Positions 7,352 through 15,519 of a stretch of 38,973 nt of DNA are shown one piece after another. Under the pieces are notes generated by a model. It worked only from the letters and a program-made list of their open reading frames with translations, did no database searches and was not told where the DNA came from. The DNA is from an uncultured Erysipelotrichaceae bacterium (GTDB taxonomy: Bacteria > Bacillota_I > Bacilli_A > Erysipelotrichales > Erysipelotrichaceae). How positions within the stretch are numbered: position 1 is the first letter of the stretch; each line of letters starts with the position of its first letter. The position numbers were made by a program, and so were the translations under genes. The DNA lies in contig CALVCO010000011.1 of NCBI GenBank assembly GCA_944326095.1, forward strand, positions 1 through 38,973, given 5' to 3'.

Positions 7352-8470
7352 ATGAAAAATACTTTTGGTAATAATTTGACAATTAGCTTATTTGGGGAAT
7401 CGCATCAAAATTATATTGGAGCTACTTTAGATGGCTTACCTGCTGGAATTTTTATTGATGAAAAAAAGATTGCCTATATGATGGAATTTAGAAAGCCTAA
7501 GGGTAATATTTCTACATCGCGAAAAGAGATGGATAAAGTAGAAATAATTAGTGGTCTTTTTGAAAATTATACTACAGGTACTCCTTTAACAATTTTAATT
7601 AAAAATGAAAATGTCATAAGTAAAGATTATGATGATTTATCGCATATTGCTCGCTTATCTCATAGTGATTATAGCGCTTATATGAAATATTTAGGTTATA
7701 ATGATTATCGGGGCTCAGGGCATTTTTCTGGGCGTTTGACTGCTGCTATTGTGGCTTGTGGAGCAATTTGCATGCAGCTTTTAGCATTAAAAAATATTTA
7801 TATATATAGTCATATTAAAAAGATAGGTAATATATATGATGAGGCTTTTGATAGCTGTAATTTAGAGCATTTATCTAAGCAAATTGATATGCTTAAAGAT
7901 GCTTATTTTGCAGTAATAGACCAAAAAGAAAAAGAAAAGATGCTAGAAATAATTGAAGAGACTAGATTATCACAAGATTCTATAGGTGGAGCCATCGAAT
8001 CGATAGTTCTTAATTTAAATCCGGGAATTGGAGAACCTACATTCGATTCTTTAGAAAGTATTATTTCGCATGCAATATTTAGTATTGGTGCAGTTAAAGC
8101 GGTAGAATTTGGTGATGGTATAGAAATGAGTTCTATGGTTGGTTCAAAAGCTAATGATCCTTTTAGAATAATTGATGGTAAAGTTGTAACAACTACAAAT
8201 CATAATGGTGGGATTAATGCAGGAATATCTAATGGTATGCCTATAGTTATTAAAAGTTATATTAAGCCTACACCTTCTATAATGAAAACTCAGTCAACAA
8301 TTGATTTTAAGCAAATGAAAAATTGTGAATATCAAATTAATGGACGTCATGATCCATGTATTGTGCATCGTGCTCGTATTGTCGTTGATAGCATGATAGC
8401 TATTAGTATTTGTGATATGTTGATAACTAGATATGGGCAACTTTATTTTAATGGAGGATTTAAAAAATGA
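7352..8470 (+). CDS. aroC: Chorismate synthase
   Basis: This enzyme converts EPSP to chorismate (step 7), using reduced FMN. Family signatures are FGESHQNYIGATLDGLPAG near the N terminus (14-32), the FMN-region DYRGSGHFSGRLTA, HNGGINAGISNGMPI, and GRHDPCIVHRARIVV near the C terminus. The 372 residues match the family. It starts 14 bases after aroB with a GGGGA site, and its stop overlaps the start of the aroE-aroK gene by four bases (ATGA), which implies translational coupling. Confidence 0.97.
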   Translation: MKNTFGNNLTISLFGESHQNYIGATLDGLPAGIFIDEKKIAYMMEFRKPKGNISTSRKEMDKVEIISGLFENYTTGTPLTILIKNENVISKDYDDLSHIARLSHSDYSAYMKYLGYNDYRGSGHFSGRLTAAIVACGAICMQLLALKNIYIYSHIKKIGNIYDEAFDSCNLEHLSKQIDMLKDAYFAVIDQKEKEKMLEIIEETRLSQDSIGGAIESIVLNLNPGIGEPTFDSLESIISHAIFSIGAVKAVEFGDGIEMSSMVGSKANDPFRIIDGKVVTTTNHNGGINAGISNGMPIVIKSYIKPTPSIMKTQSTIDFKQMKNCEYQINGRHDPCIVHRARIVVDSMIAISICDMLITRYGQLYFNGGFKK

Positions 8471-9693
8471 GAGGGGTAATTGGTTATCCTTTAGGACATA
8501 GCTATTCTAAAGATATACATGAATATTTGACTAATAAACCATATCATATAATTGAACTTGATGAAGAAAAGTTTCATGATTTTATGAAGGAAAAAAACTT
8601 TTCGTGTATAAATGTTACAATTCCATATAAACAGATGGTAATACCATATTTAGATAAAATTGATGATTTGGCTTTAAAGTTGGATGCAATAAATTGTATT
8701 GTAAATAAAGATGGTATTTTAATTGGCTATAATAGTGATTATTATGGATTTAAACTTATGTTAGAAGCTAATCAAGTAGTTATTAAAGATAAAGTTGTAG
8801 CAATTCTAGGTAATGGTGGAGCTAGTAAGGCTGTCTATGAAGTAATAAAGGATATGCAAGCTAAAACAATTTATATTGTTGATCGTAATAATTTATCTAA
8901 TACTATTAGTTATGAAGAAATATATAATAAAGACCTAGATGTAATCATTAATACAACGCCAGTAGGAATGTTTCCTAATAATGATGGTTGTATCATTGAT
9001 GTAAAAAGGTTTAAAAATTTAGAGTGGGTAGTAGATATTGTATATAATCCTATTAGGACTAAACTAGTAATAGAAGCTTTAAATTTTGGAATAAAAGCTA
9101 TTGGTGGTTTAGAGATGCTTGTGGCTCAAGCTGTAAAAGCTTTGGAATTTTTTGATGGTATTCCTGTAGATAGTAATAGACTAAAAGCTTGTTACAAGAA
9201 GTTACTTAATGATAAACAAAATATTGTTTTAATTGGAATGCCTAGTGGAGGAAAGACAACTATAGCTAATATTTTAGGAAAAAGATTACAGCGTGAAGTA
9301 TTGGAAATGGATGATCTTATTGTACAAAAAATAGGAATGCCAATTAGAACATATATAGAACAATTTAAAGAGGAAGCATTTAGACAACAAGAGATTGAAA
9401 TGGCTAAAGAACTTCGTAATCATCATCATACGATTATTTCTTGTGGTGGAGGCATTGTTTTGAAAGAAGAGAGCATGAATTATTTAAAGGAAAATGGATT
9501 TATTGTTTTTATTGATCGTGATTTAAATAAGTTATTAATAAGTGATGATCGTCCACTTTCTAATACCCAAGAAAAATTAAATCAATTATATCAACAACGT
9601 TATGATTTATATCGTAAATATAGTGATATCATAATTGATAATAATGGTGATTTGCATGATACAGTAGATAGAATCATAGAAAGTGTAGGTTAA
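8467..9693 (+). CDS. aroE-aroK: Fused shikimate dehydrogenase - shikimate kinase
   Basis: One 408-residue polypeptide carries steps 4 and 5. The AroE half (1 to about 245) has GYPLGHSYSKDIH, the catalytic Lys55 in NVTIPYK, Asn76, Asp91 in GYNSDYYGF, the NADP-binding GNGGASKAV, and NTTPVGMFPN. The AroK half (about 253-408) has the P-loop GMPSGGKT (257-264, Lys263), EMDDLI for substrate and Mg binding, the SCGGGIV shikimate motif, and DRPLSN in the lid. Both halves retain their key residues, so both activities are expected. Dehydroshikimate would be reduced and the shikimate phosphorylated by the same protein. The junction shows no stop or frameshift, so this is a true fusion. Both halves are slightly compact. 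The start codon overlaps the aroC stop. Confidence 0.95.
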   Translation: MRGVIGYPLGHSYSKDIHEYLTNKPYHIIELDEEKFHDFMKEKNFSCINVTIPYKQMVIPYLDKIDDLALKLDAINCIVNKDGILIGYNSDYYGFKLMLEANQVVIKDKVVAILGNGGASKAVYEVIKDMQAKTIYIVDRNNLSNTISYEEIYNKDLDVIINTTPVGMFPNNDGCIIDVKRFKNLEWVVDIVYNPIRTKLVIEALNFGIKAIGGLEMLVAQAVKALEFFDGIPVDSNRLKACYKKLLNDKQNIVLIGMPSGGKTTIANILGKRLQREVLEMDDLIVQKIGMPIRTYIEQFKEEAFRQQEIEMAKELRNHHHTIISCGGGIVLKEESMNYLKENGFIVFIDRDLNKLLISDDRPLSNTQEKLNQLYQQRYDLYRKYSDIIIDNNGDLHDTVDRIIESVG

Positions 9694-9697
9694 AAAT

Positions 9698-10714
9698 ATG
9701 ATTATTACTTTAAAGAAGAATGCACCTAAGCATGAAGTTGAAAAATTAATAAAGCAATTTGAAAATCAAGGCTTAAAAGTAAATTTAATTACTGGAGAAA
9801 ATTATAATGTTTTTGGCTTAGTTGGAGATACTGCTAAAGTTGATGAAAGAAGAATACAGGCTAATGAGTGGGTAGAAAATGTACAAAGAATTGCTGCTCC
9901 TTATAAATTAGCTAATAGAATGTTTCATCCAGAAGATTCTATTATTGATGTAAGTGGTATAAAGATTGGAGGAAATGAACCAATTGTAGTTATGGCTGGA
10001 CCATGTTCAGTTGAAGGAAAGACAATGATTGAAAATATTGCACAAGAAGTTAAAGAAGCTGGAGCAAAGATGCTTAGGGGTGGAGCTTATAAACCTAGAA
10101 CTTCTCCTTATGCTTTTCAAGGTATGCAATATGAAGGTATTAAATGTTTAGTAAATGCGCGTAATAAGACTAATTTACCAATTGTTACGGAATTGATGAG
10201 TGCTGATAAGATTGATGAATTTGTGGAAAATGTTGATTTAATTCAAATTGGTGCTCGTAATATGCAAAATTTCGATTTATTGAAAGCTGTAGGTAAAATT
10301 AATAAACCTATCTTATTAAAAAGAGGTTTGAGCGCTACTATTGAAGAGTGGATTATGAGTGCAGAATATATTATGGCAAGTGGTAATCCTAATGTTATTT
10401 TATGTGAAAGAGGTATTAGAACATTTGAAAAATATACGCGTAATACCTTAGATGTTAGTGTTATTCCTATCATTAAAGAGAAAACTCATTTACCGATTGT
10501 TATTGATCCATCACATGCTACAGGTGATTGGAAATTGGTTGAAGCTATGTCTTTAGCAGCTATTGCTGCAGGAGCGGATGGTTTAATAATTGAAGTGCAT
10601 GATCAACCAGATTGTGCTTGGAGTGATGGTGCTCAATCACTTAAACCAGAAAAATTTGCGCGTTTAATGAAGAAAGCTAAGGCCGTAGCTAATGCGATTG
10701 GACGGGAAATCTGA
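9698..10714 (+). CDS. aroF: 3-deoxy-7-phosphoheptulonate synthase (type I-beta, with N-terminal ferredoxin-like domain)
   Basis: DAHP synthase condenses PEP and erythrose 4-phosphate, the committing step of the shikimate pathway. The first about 70 residues (MIITLKKNAPKHEV...) resemble the ferredoxin-like regulatory domain of Thermotoga-type enzymes, which mediates Tyr or Phe inhibition in that group. The TIM barrel follows with VMAGPCSVEG, LRGGAYKPRTSPYAFQG, QIGARNMQNF, PILLKRG and IDPSHATG. No chorismate mutase domain is attached at either end (338 residues). It starts four bases after the aroE-aroK stop with a weak site, so coupling is likely. Its stop overlaps the aroA start by one base (TGATG). 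Feedback control by an aromatic amino acid is inferred from the N-domain only. Confidence 0.95.
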   Translation: MIITLKKNAPKHEVEKLIKQFENQGLKVNLITGENYNVFGLVGDTAKVDERRIQANEWVENVQRIAAPYKLANRMFHPEDSIIDVSGIKIGGNEPIVVMAGPCSVEGKTMIENIAQEVKEAGAKMLRGGAYKPRTSPYAFQGMQYEGIKCLVNARNKTNLPIVTELMSADKIDEFVENVDLIQIGARNMQNFDLLKAVGKINKPILLKRGLSATIEEWIMSAEYIMASGNPNVILCERGIRTFEKYTRNTLDVSVIPIIKEKTHLPIVIDPSHATGDWKLVEAMSLAAIAAGADGLIIEVHDQPDCAWSDGAQSLKPEKFARLMKKAKAVANAIGREI

Positions 10715-11985
10715 TGAAGACTATTATTCATCCTGGAAAAAATAAAAATGTGACTATTGAGCTACCTTGTAGTAAGTCTTTAGCTCATCGCTATATCATT
10801 TGTGCATGTTTAGCTTCAGGTCGAAGCAATATCTATAATATTACTTATAATCAAGATATTTTAAGTACAATTGAAATTATGCGTCATTTCAATGCTAAGA
10901 TAATAGATAAAAATGATTATTTAGAAATTGATGGTATAACTAAATTAAAATATGATCATGAAATATTAGATTGTCATGAATCTGGTTCTACTTTGCGTTT
11001 TATGATACCGCTATGTGCTTTAATTGAAGAAGATGTTTATTTAACCGGAACTTCAAGATTATTAGAAAGACCACAAAGTGTATATGAAGAGTTATTTAAT
11101 AAGCAACATGTGAAATTTATTCATAATAATGATTCAATTATTGTAGGTAGTTATTTACAAAGTGGTACTATAGAGGTTGATGGAAATATTTCTAGTCAAT
11201 TTATTACGGGCTTATTGTTGGCACTTAGTCTATTAAAGAATGATTCTACAATTGTTATAAAACCACCTTTTGCTTCAAAGCCTTATGTTGATTTAACTAT
11301 TGATGTTATGAATAGTTTTGGTATTAAGGTAAATTATGTTGATGATTATAAATTATATATTAAAGGTGGTCAAAAGTTTGTTGGTGGTAATCATTTAATA
11401 GAAGCTGATTATAGTCAATTAGCTTTTTTTGCTGCTTTAGGTGTCTTAAATAATGGAATTAGAGTTGGAAGCTTTAATGAAGATTCTAAGCAAGGGGATA
11501 AAGTTATTGTTGATATCTTAAAAGATATGGGTGCTGATATTGAAAAAGATGGTAATTATTATTTATTTAAGCCAAGTGAATTATCTGCTACTACCATTGA
11601 TTTAGAAAATTGTCCTGATTTAGGGCCGATGTTATTTGCTTTAAGTACGCAAGCTAAAGGTACTACAAAATTTATAAATGCTAAACGTTTGAGAATTAAA
11701 GAATCAGATAGAATTCAAGCAATGGAAGATGAACTTAGAAAATTAGGTGTGGATATATATTCTAATGAAAATGAAGTTTATGTAAATTATCAACCTAATA
11801 TTGTAGCTACAGATGTTCTTAATGGGCATAATGATCATCGCATTGTTATGGCCTTAAGTATTTTAGCTACAATTGCTAAAAATGATGTTGTGATTGAAGG
11901 ATCACAAGCAATTGCAAAAAGTTATCCACGTTTTTTTGATGATTTATCATTAGCTAAGATAGAGGTAAAACATTATGATAACTAA
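10714..11985 (+). CDS. aroA: 3-phosphoshikimate 1-carboxyvinyltransferase (EPSP synthase)
   Basis: This enzyme transfers the enolpyruvyl group from PEP to shikimate 3-phosphate (step 6). Motifs in order are LPCSKSLAHRYIICACLASG with the substrate-binding Lys and Ser, SGSTLRFMIPL, TGTSRLLERPQ, SSQFITGLLLALS, ADYSQLAFFAALG, CPDLGPMLFAL, RLRIKESDRI and NDHRIVMA. The 423 residues are normal for the family. It lies between aroF and tyrA; the tyrA start lies 11 bases inside its 3' end. Confidence 0.96.
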   Translation: MKTIIHPGKNKNVTIELPCSKSLAHRYIICACLASGRSNIYNITYNQDILSTIEIMRHFNAKIIDKNDYLEIDGITKLKYDHEILDCHESGSTLRFMIPLCALIEEDVYLTGTSRLLERPQSVYEELFNKQHVKFIHNNDSIIVGSYLQSGTIEVDGNISSQFITGLLLALSLLKNDSTIVIKPPFASKPYVDLTIDVMNSFGIKVNYVDDYKLYIKGGQKFVGGNHLIEADYSQLAFFAALGVLNNGIRVGSFNEDSKQGDKVIVDILKDMGADIEKDGNYYLFKPSELSATTIDLENCPDLGPMLFALSTQAKGTTKFINAKRLRIKESDRIQAMEDELRKLGVDIYSNENEVYVNYQPNIVATDVLNGHNDHRIVMALSILATIAKNDVVIEGSQAIAKSYPRFFDDLSLAKIEVKHYDN

Positions 11986-12832
11986 AGATACTAAGATATG
12001 TATTGTAGGATTGGGGCTTTTAGGTGGTAGTTATGCGCAAAAGCTAAGTCTTTTGGGTTATCATGTAAATGCTATAGATACGAATTTGGAAAGTATCGAA
12101 TATGCCTTAGAAAAGCAATATATTCAAAAAGGTTCTAATGATCCTAGTTTAGTTAAAGATGCTGATTTAGTTATTTTTGGCTTATATCCTATGGCCTTAG
12201 TGAATTGGTTAAAAGAAAATCAACATTTATTGAAAAAAGGGTGTATATGTACGGATGTTACTGGAATAAAGCAAATGATAATGGCTAAAATTAAACCTTT
12301 TTTACGTTTAGATATTAATTTTATATTTGCTCATCCTATGTGTGGTAAAGAAGTTTCGGGCATTAAAAATAGTGATGCAAAGATGTTTTTAGATGCTAAT
12401 TTTATAATTATTAAAGATGATAATATTGAAGCAATGGAAACAATTGAACAATTAGCTAGGATATTAGGGTTTGCACGCATCAGCTATTTGGATGCTAAAA
12501 AGCATGATGAAATGATTGCTTTTTTATCACAGCTTACTCATGTGATTGCAGTTTGCTTGATGAATTGTAAAGAAGATAATGACTTGAAAAAATATACTGG
12601 TGATAGTTTTCGTGATCTTACAAGGATTGCTAAAATTAATGAGAATTTATGGTATGAACTTTTTATAGAAAATAAAGATTTATTATTAGCACAGATGGAT
12701 GAATTTATCCTTTCTTTAAAAGAATTTAGGTCTGCATTATTAAATGAAGATGAAGTTAAAATAAAATCACTATTTAGACAAGCTACTAAAAGAAGAGGAG
12801 AATTTGATAAAAGTGAAGATATTAGTAATTAA
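11975..12832 (+). CDS. tyrA: Prephenate dehydrogenase
   Basis: This enzyme oxidatively decarboxylates prephenate to 4-hydroxyphenylpyruvate, the tyrosine branch. The N-terminal Rossmann motif is VGLGLLGGSY (11-20), with an acidic residue after the second strand (AIDTN) indicating NAD preference. FAHPMCGKEVSG and SQLTHVIAVCLM are family motifs of the catalytic region. At 285 residues it has neither an ACT domain nor a chorismate mutase domain, so it is the minimal single-function form. The coding region overlaps aroA by 11 bases and aroQ by about 20 bases. Confidence 0.94.
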   Translation: MITKDTKICIVGLGLLGGSYAQKLSLLGYHVNAIDTNLESIEYALEKQYIQKGSNDPSLVKDADLVIFGLYPMALVNWLKENQHLLKKGCICTDVTGIKQMIMAKIKPFLRLDINFIFAHPMCGKEVSGIKNSDAKMFLDANFIIIKDDNIEAMETIEQLARILGFARISYLDAKKHDEMIAFLSQLTHVIAVCLMNCKEDNDLKKYTGDSFRDLTRIAKINENLWYELFIENKDLLLAQMDEFILSLKEFRSALLNEDEVKIKSLFRQATKRRGEFDKSEDISN

Positions 12833-13262
12833 TGGCCCTAATATTAATATGATTGGTATTAGGGAGAAACATATTTATGGAACTATCTCTTATCAAAGAA
12901 TAGTGCAATTGATTGTACAAGAAGGTAAGAAAAGGAATATGGAAATTACTTGTGTACAATCAAATTATGAGGGTGATTTGGTTACTTGGATACAGGATGC
13001 CTATTTTGAAAAATATGATGGAATTGTTATTAATCCTGGAGCATATACTCATACAAGTATCGCTTTATTAGATGCAGTTAAAGCTATTGCACCTATGCCT
13101 GTAGTTGAAGTTCATTTGAGCAAAGTTAGTGAAAGAGAAGACTTTAGACAAATAAGTTATATTTCTAAAGCTTGTATTAAGACTATTCAAGGAAAGAAAG
13201 AATTAGGATATATTGAAGCACTTGATGTATTATTAGATTATTATAGGGATAGAGAATTATGA
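12813..13262 (+). CDS. aroQ: 3-dehydroquinate dehydratase, type II
   Basis: This enzyme dehydrates 3-dehydroquinate to 3-dehydroshikimate (step 3) and normally forms dodecamers. Motifs are LVINGPNINMIGIREKHIYG with Arg17 and catalytic Tyr22, QSNYEGDLVTWI, NPGAYTHTSIALLDA, EVHLSKVSEREDFR, and a C-terminal helix. I chose the GTG at 12813 because the protein then begins MKILVINGPN as in the family. An in-frame TTG at 12804 is the alternative. The only ribosome site, AGGAG at 12796-12800, is 12 bases from the GTG and three bases from the TTG, so neither spacing is ideal. The gene overlaps the tyrA 3' end, and its stop overlaps the MATE start by four bases. Confidence 0.94.
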   Translation: MKILVINGPNINMIGIREKHIYGTISYQRIVQLIVQEGKKRNMEITCVQSNYEGDLVTWIQDAYFEKYDGIVINPGAYTHTSIALLDAVKAIAPMPVVEVHLSKVSEREDFRQISYISKACIKTIQGKKELGYIEALDVLLDYYRDREL

Positions 13263-14614
13263 GCATAAAACGTTATTTTGGACATAAAGAATTTTATTTT
13301 AAAACAGCTAAGATTGCGATACCTTTAGCTTTACAACAAATGCTTACTAGTGCTCAAAGCATTGTTGATACGGTAATGGTAACTTGGATTGGGATGGTTA
13401 CTCCTGTTGGAACTGCTGCGCAAATTGATACTTTGTGTAATATGGTTGCTTATGGGGCTATTGGTGGAGTTAGTATGTTCTCTGCGCAATTTTATGGTGC
13501 AAATGATGATTATAATCTAAAGCGTTCATTTGGTTTGAGTTTGGTTTTGGCAGTTGGTAATGCCTGTTTCTGGTGCATCCTAGCTTCTATATTTGGAAAA
13601 CAGATATTACGTTTTTATATGAATGATGATTATATTATTAAATATGCCATGGAATATTTATCTATTATGCGTTTTTCTTTGATTGTAGGAGCTATTACTT
13701 TTTGCTTTAGTAATATGTATCGTTCATGTCAAAAAGCGACTGTAGCGCTAAATACTAGTATAATAATGACTTTATTGAATTGTACTTTTAACTATGTTTT
13801 TATTTTCATTTTTGATATGGGAGTTGCAGGTGCTGCATTAGGAACTTTATTGGCTCAGATAATTGCTGCTTTGTTTTTAATTATCTATGCTTATAAGACT
13901 AAACAACCATTTATAGGAACATTTAATGAAATGTTTGGAGGCTTAAAAGCTAGTTTTGTTAAGCCAATTATTACTAAAATTATTCCATTAATTGTAAATG
14001 AAGCTCTATTTGGTTTTGGAACTACTTTATTTATTAAAGCTTTTGGTCAATTAGGAACAAAGAGCATGGATGCTTATTATGTGGCTAACCAAGTATTTAA
14101 TGTTTTCTTATTTATTGTTTATGGTTATGGCTCGGCAGTTCAAATTTTACTTGGAGCTAAACTTGGTAAAGGAGAAATTGAACAAGCTAAAAAGGAATGT
14201 TCTTATCATTTAGGTATGTCCTTTATTTTGTCAGTTATATTAGTAATTGCCATTATTATATTTGCTCCATTAATGATAGATATATTTGGTTTAACCGATA
14301 GTTATGTTTATGATTTGGCAGTTAAAATGATGTATGTATTTGCTATTAAAATTTCAATGCGCCTTTTCAATTTTATTATTTTCTCCATTTTACGTTCTGG
14401 AGGAGATACAAAAATTATTCAATTTTTGGATTCAGGATTACTTTATATAGTAGGTTTAACTTTGGCTTTTGGTTGTGTAAATATCTTACATATGCAAGAC
14501 ATTGTATTAGTATTATTAATAACTCAGCTTGAACAATTAGTGCGCTTGATATTTGGTTTAAAACGTGTAGCTAAAAATATTTGGGCAAAAGATTTGACGA
14601 CAAGTGTGGCTTAA
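13259..14614 (+). CDS. MATE family multidrug/metabolite exporter
   Basis: This 451-residue polytopic membrane protein has about 12 hydrophobic helices in the two-fold arrangement of MATE transporters. It opens with a short cytoplasmic tail, then AIPLALQQMLTSAQSIVDTVMV, a typical first-helix signature. The second half begins near IIPLIVNEALFGFGTTLF. The family couples efflux to a sodium or proton gradient. It is the last gene of the aro operon, joined to aroQ by an ATGA overlap. A link to export of an aromatic compound is suggested only by position; the substrate cannot be read from the sequence. No terminator follows it, and a new promoter lies six bases beyond. Confidence 0.93.
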   Translation: MSIKRYFGHKEFYFKTAKIAIPLALQQMLTSAQSIVDTVMVTWIGMVTPVGTAAQIDTLCNMVAYGAIGGVSMFSAQFYGANDDYNLKRSFGLSLVLAVGNACFWCILASIFGKQILRFYMNDDYIIKYAMEYLSIMRFSLIVGAITFCFSNMYRSCQKATVALNTSIIMTLLNCTFNYVFIFIFDMGVAGAALGTLLAQIIAALFLIIYAYKTKQPFIGTFNEMFGGLKASFVKPIITKIIPLIVNEALFGFGTTLFIKAFGQLGTKSMDAYYVANQVFNVFLFIVYGYGSAVQILLGAKLGKGEIEQAKKECSYHLGMSFILSVILVIAIIIFAPLMIDIFGLTDSYVYDLAVKMMYVFAIKISMRLFNFIIFSILRSGGDTKIIQFLDSGLLYIVGLTLAFGCVNILHMQDIVLVLLITQLEQLVRLIFGLKRVAKNIWAKDLTTSVA

Positions 14615-14619
14615 TAGTG

Positions 14620-14625
14620 TATAAT
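14620..14625 (+). promoter_or_regulatory. -10 box upstream of the NusG-II/Gx gene pair
   Basis: A perfect TATAAT lies 18 bases before the start codon. TTGACG occurs at 14594-14599, but 20 bases upstream, which is longer than ideal. The ribosome site AAAGGTG follows at 14629-14635. Confidence 0.5.
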
Positions 14626-14642
14626 ATAAAAGGTGATTTTTA

Positions 14643-14987
14643 ATGAAGAAAAAAGAAATTATTATTGTTTTAGTAATTTCCTTATGTGCTGTTGGTTTAT
14701 ATATGTTTTTAAAACCTAATGTTGAACAAGAGAGTGCAAAAATAATTGTTACTTACAATGATAAAGCAATTGATGTAATTGATCCAAATGTTGATGGCAT
14801 ATATGAATATAAAGGAAATTATGGTATTTTCCATGTGGAAGTAAAAGATGGTCGTTGGCATGCCGTTGATGTTGAATGCCCTACTCAAGAATGTGTGCAT
14901 GTGGGTTGGGTTGGAGTAGATGATTATTTACCAATCATTTGTTTGCCTAATGGCTTCGCTGTTGTTTTAGAGGAAATTAATTCATGA
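14643..14987 (+). CDS. NusG domain II-containing membrane-anchored protein
   Basis: This 114-residue protein has an N-terminal membrane anchor (about 5-23) and an external small domain of the NusG-domain-II type. Three cysteines are placed as in that family: CPTQEC (Cys79, Cys84) followed by VHVGW, and ICLPN (Cys100). Such proteins sit beside Gx-type transporters and redox or FMN-transfer genes in Bacillota. Here the next gene is a Gx transporter overlapping by four bases, so the pair is a unit. The cysteines could bind a metal or a cofactor; this is inference. No signal-peptidase or lipobox motif is evident. Confidence 0.85.
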   Translation: MKKKEIIIVLVISLCAVGLYMFLKPNVEQESAKIIVTYNDKAIDVIDPNVDGIYEYKGNYGIFHVEVKDGRWHAVDVECPTQECVHVGWVGVDDYLPIICLPNGFAVVLEEINS

Positions 14988-15484
14988 AGACTAAGCGCTT
15001 TGTCTATCTTACTTTATTAAGTGCAATGGCTATAACCTTAAATATCTTAGAATCAATATTAATTGGTCCGATATTTATGAATCTTAGAATAGGTTTAGCT
15101 AATATCATTGCCTTGATTACTCTTTTCATGTTAGGCCCTAAAGATATGATCATTGTTAATTTCATGCGCGTATTTATAGGAAATCTATTACGTGGATTGA
15201 TTTTTGGTAGTACTTTCTGGATTAGTTTAGCTGGAGTTACATTAAGTTCAATTATTTTATTGTTGTGTTATCATTTGAAGTCTTCAATAGTATTCACTTC
15301 AATATTAAGTAGTATTGGACATAGTGCTGGTCAAGTCTTAATGGTAATGTTTATATATCAACAAGCTGGAATGGCTATTACTTTACCTTATCTTTTAATA
15401 TTTTCAATTCCTACTGGTATTTTAACTGGCTTTGTAGCTAAAGCTGCTTTAAGTAGGGTACATGCTAATCTAAAGATACGTTAA
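14984..15484 (+). CDS. Gx transporter family protein (heptaprenyl diphosphate synthase component I-like)
   Basis: This 166-residue membrane protein has about five helices. It opens [20 protein letters not shown] and contains [36 protein letters not shown] and [12 protein letters not shown], the conserved features of the Gx/Hpre_diP_synt_I family. That family has ECF S-component-like architecture. Older annotations call it heptaprenyl diphosphate synthase component I, a name I do not think describes its chemistry. It is translationally coupled to the NusG-II protein and followed by a terminator. The substrate is unknown. Confidence 0.88.
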   Translation: MKTKRFVYLTLLSAMAITLNILESILIGPIFMNLRIGLANIIALITLFMLGPKDMIIVNFMRVFIGNLLRGLIFGSTFWISLAGVTLSSIILLLCYHLKSSIVFTSILSSIGHSAGQVLMVMFIYQQAGMAITLPYLLIFSIPTGILTGFVAKAALSRVHANLKIR

Positions 15485-15507
15485 ATTCCCATAAGGGAAT
15501 TTTTTTG
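15483..15507 (+). terminator. Terminator of the NusG-II/Gx operon
   Basis: An 8-bp stem, AAATTCCC/GGGAATTT with loop ATAA (15483-15502), is followed by TTTT. The ribosome site of the next gene begins at 15509, so some read-through transcripts could serve it. Confidence 0.8.
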
Positions 15508-15519
15508 CAAGGAGGAAAT

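Noticed and set aside
9240-9241. Possible frameshift joining aroE and aroK
   Set aside because: The frame is open through the junction with coherent sequence on both sides and no duplicated or missing motif; a real fusion is simpler.
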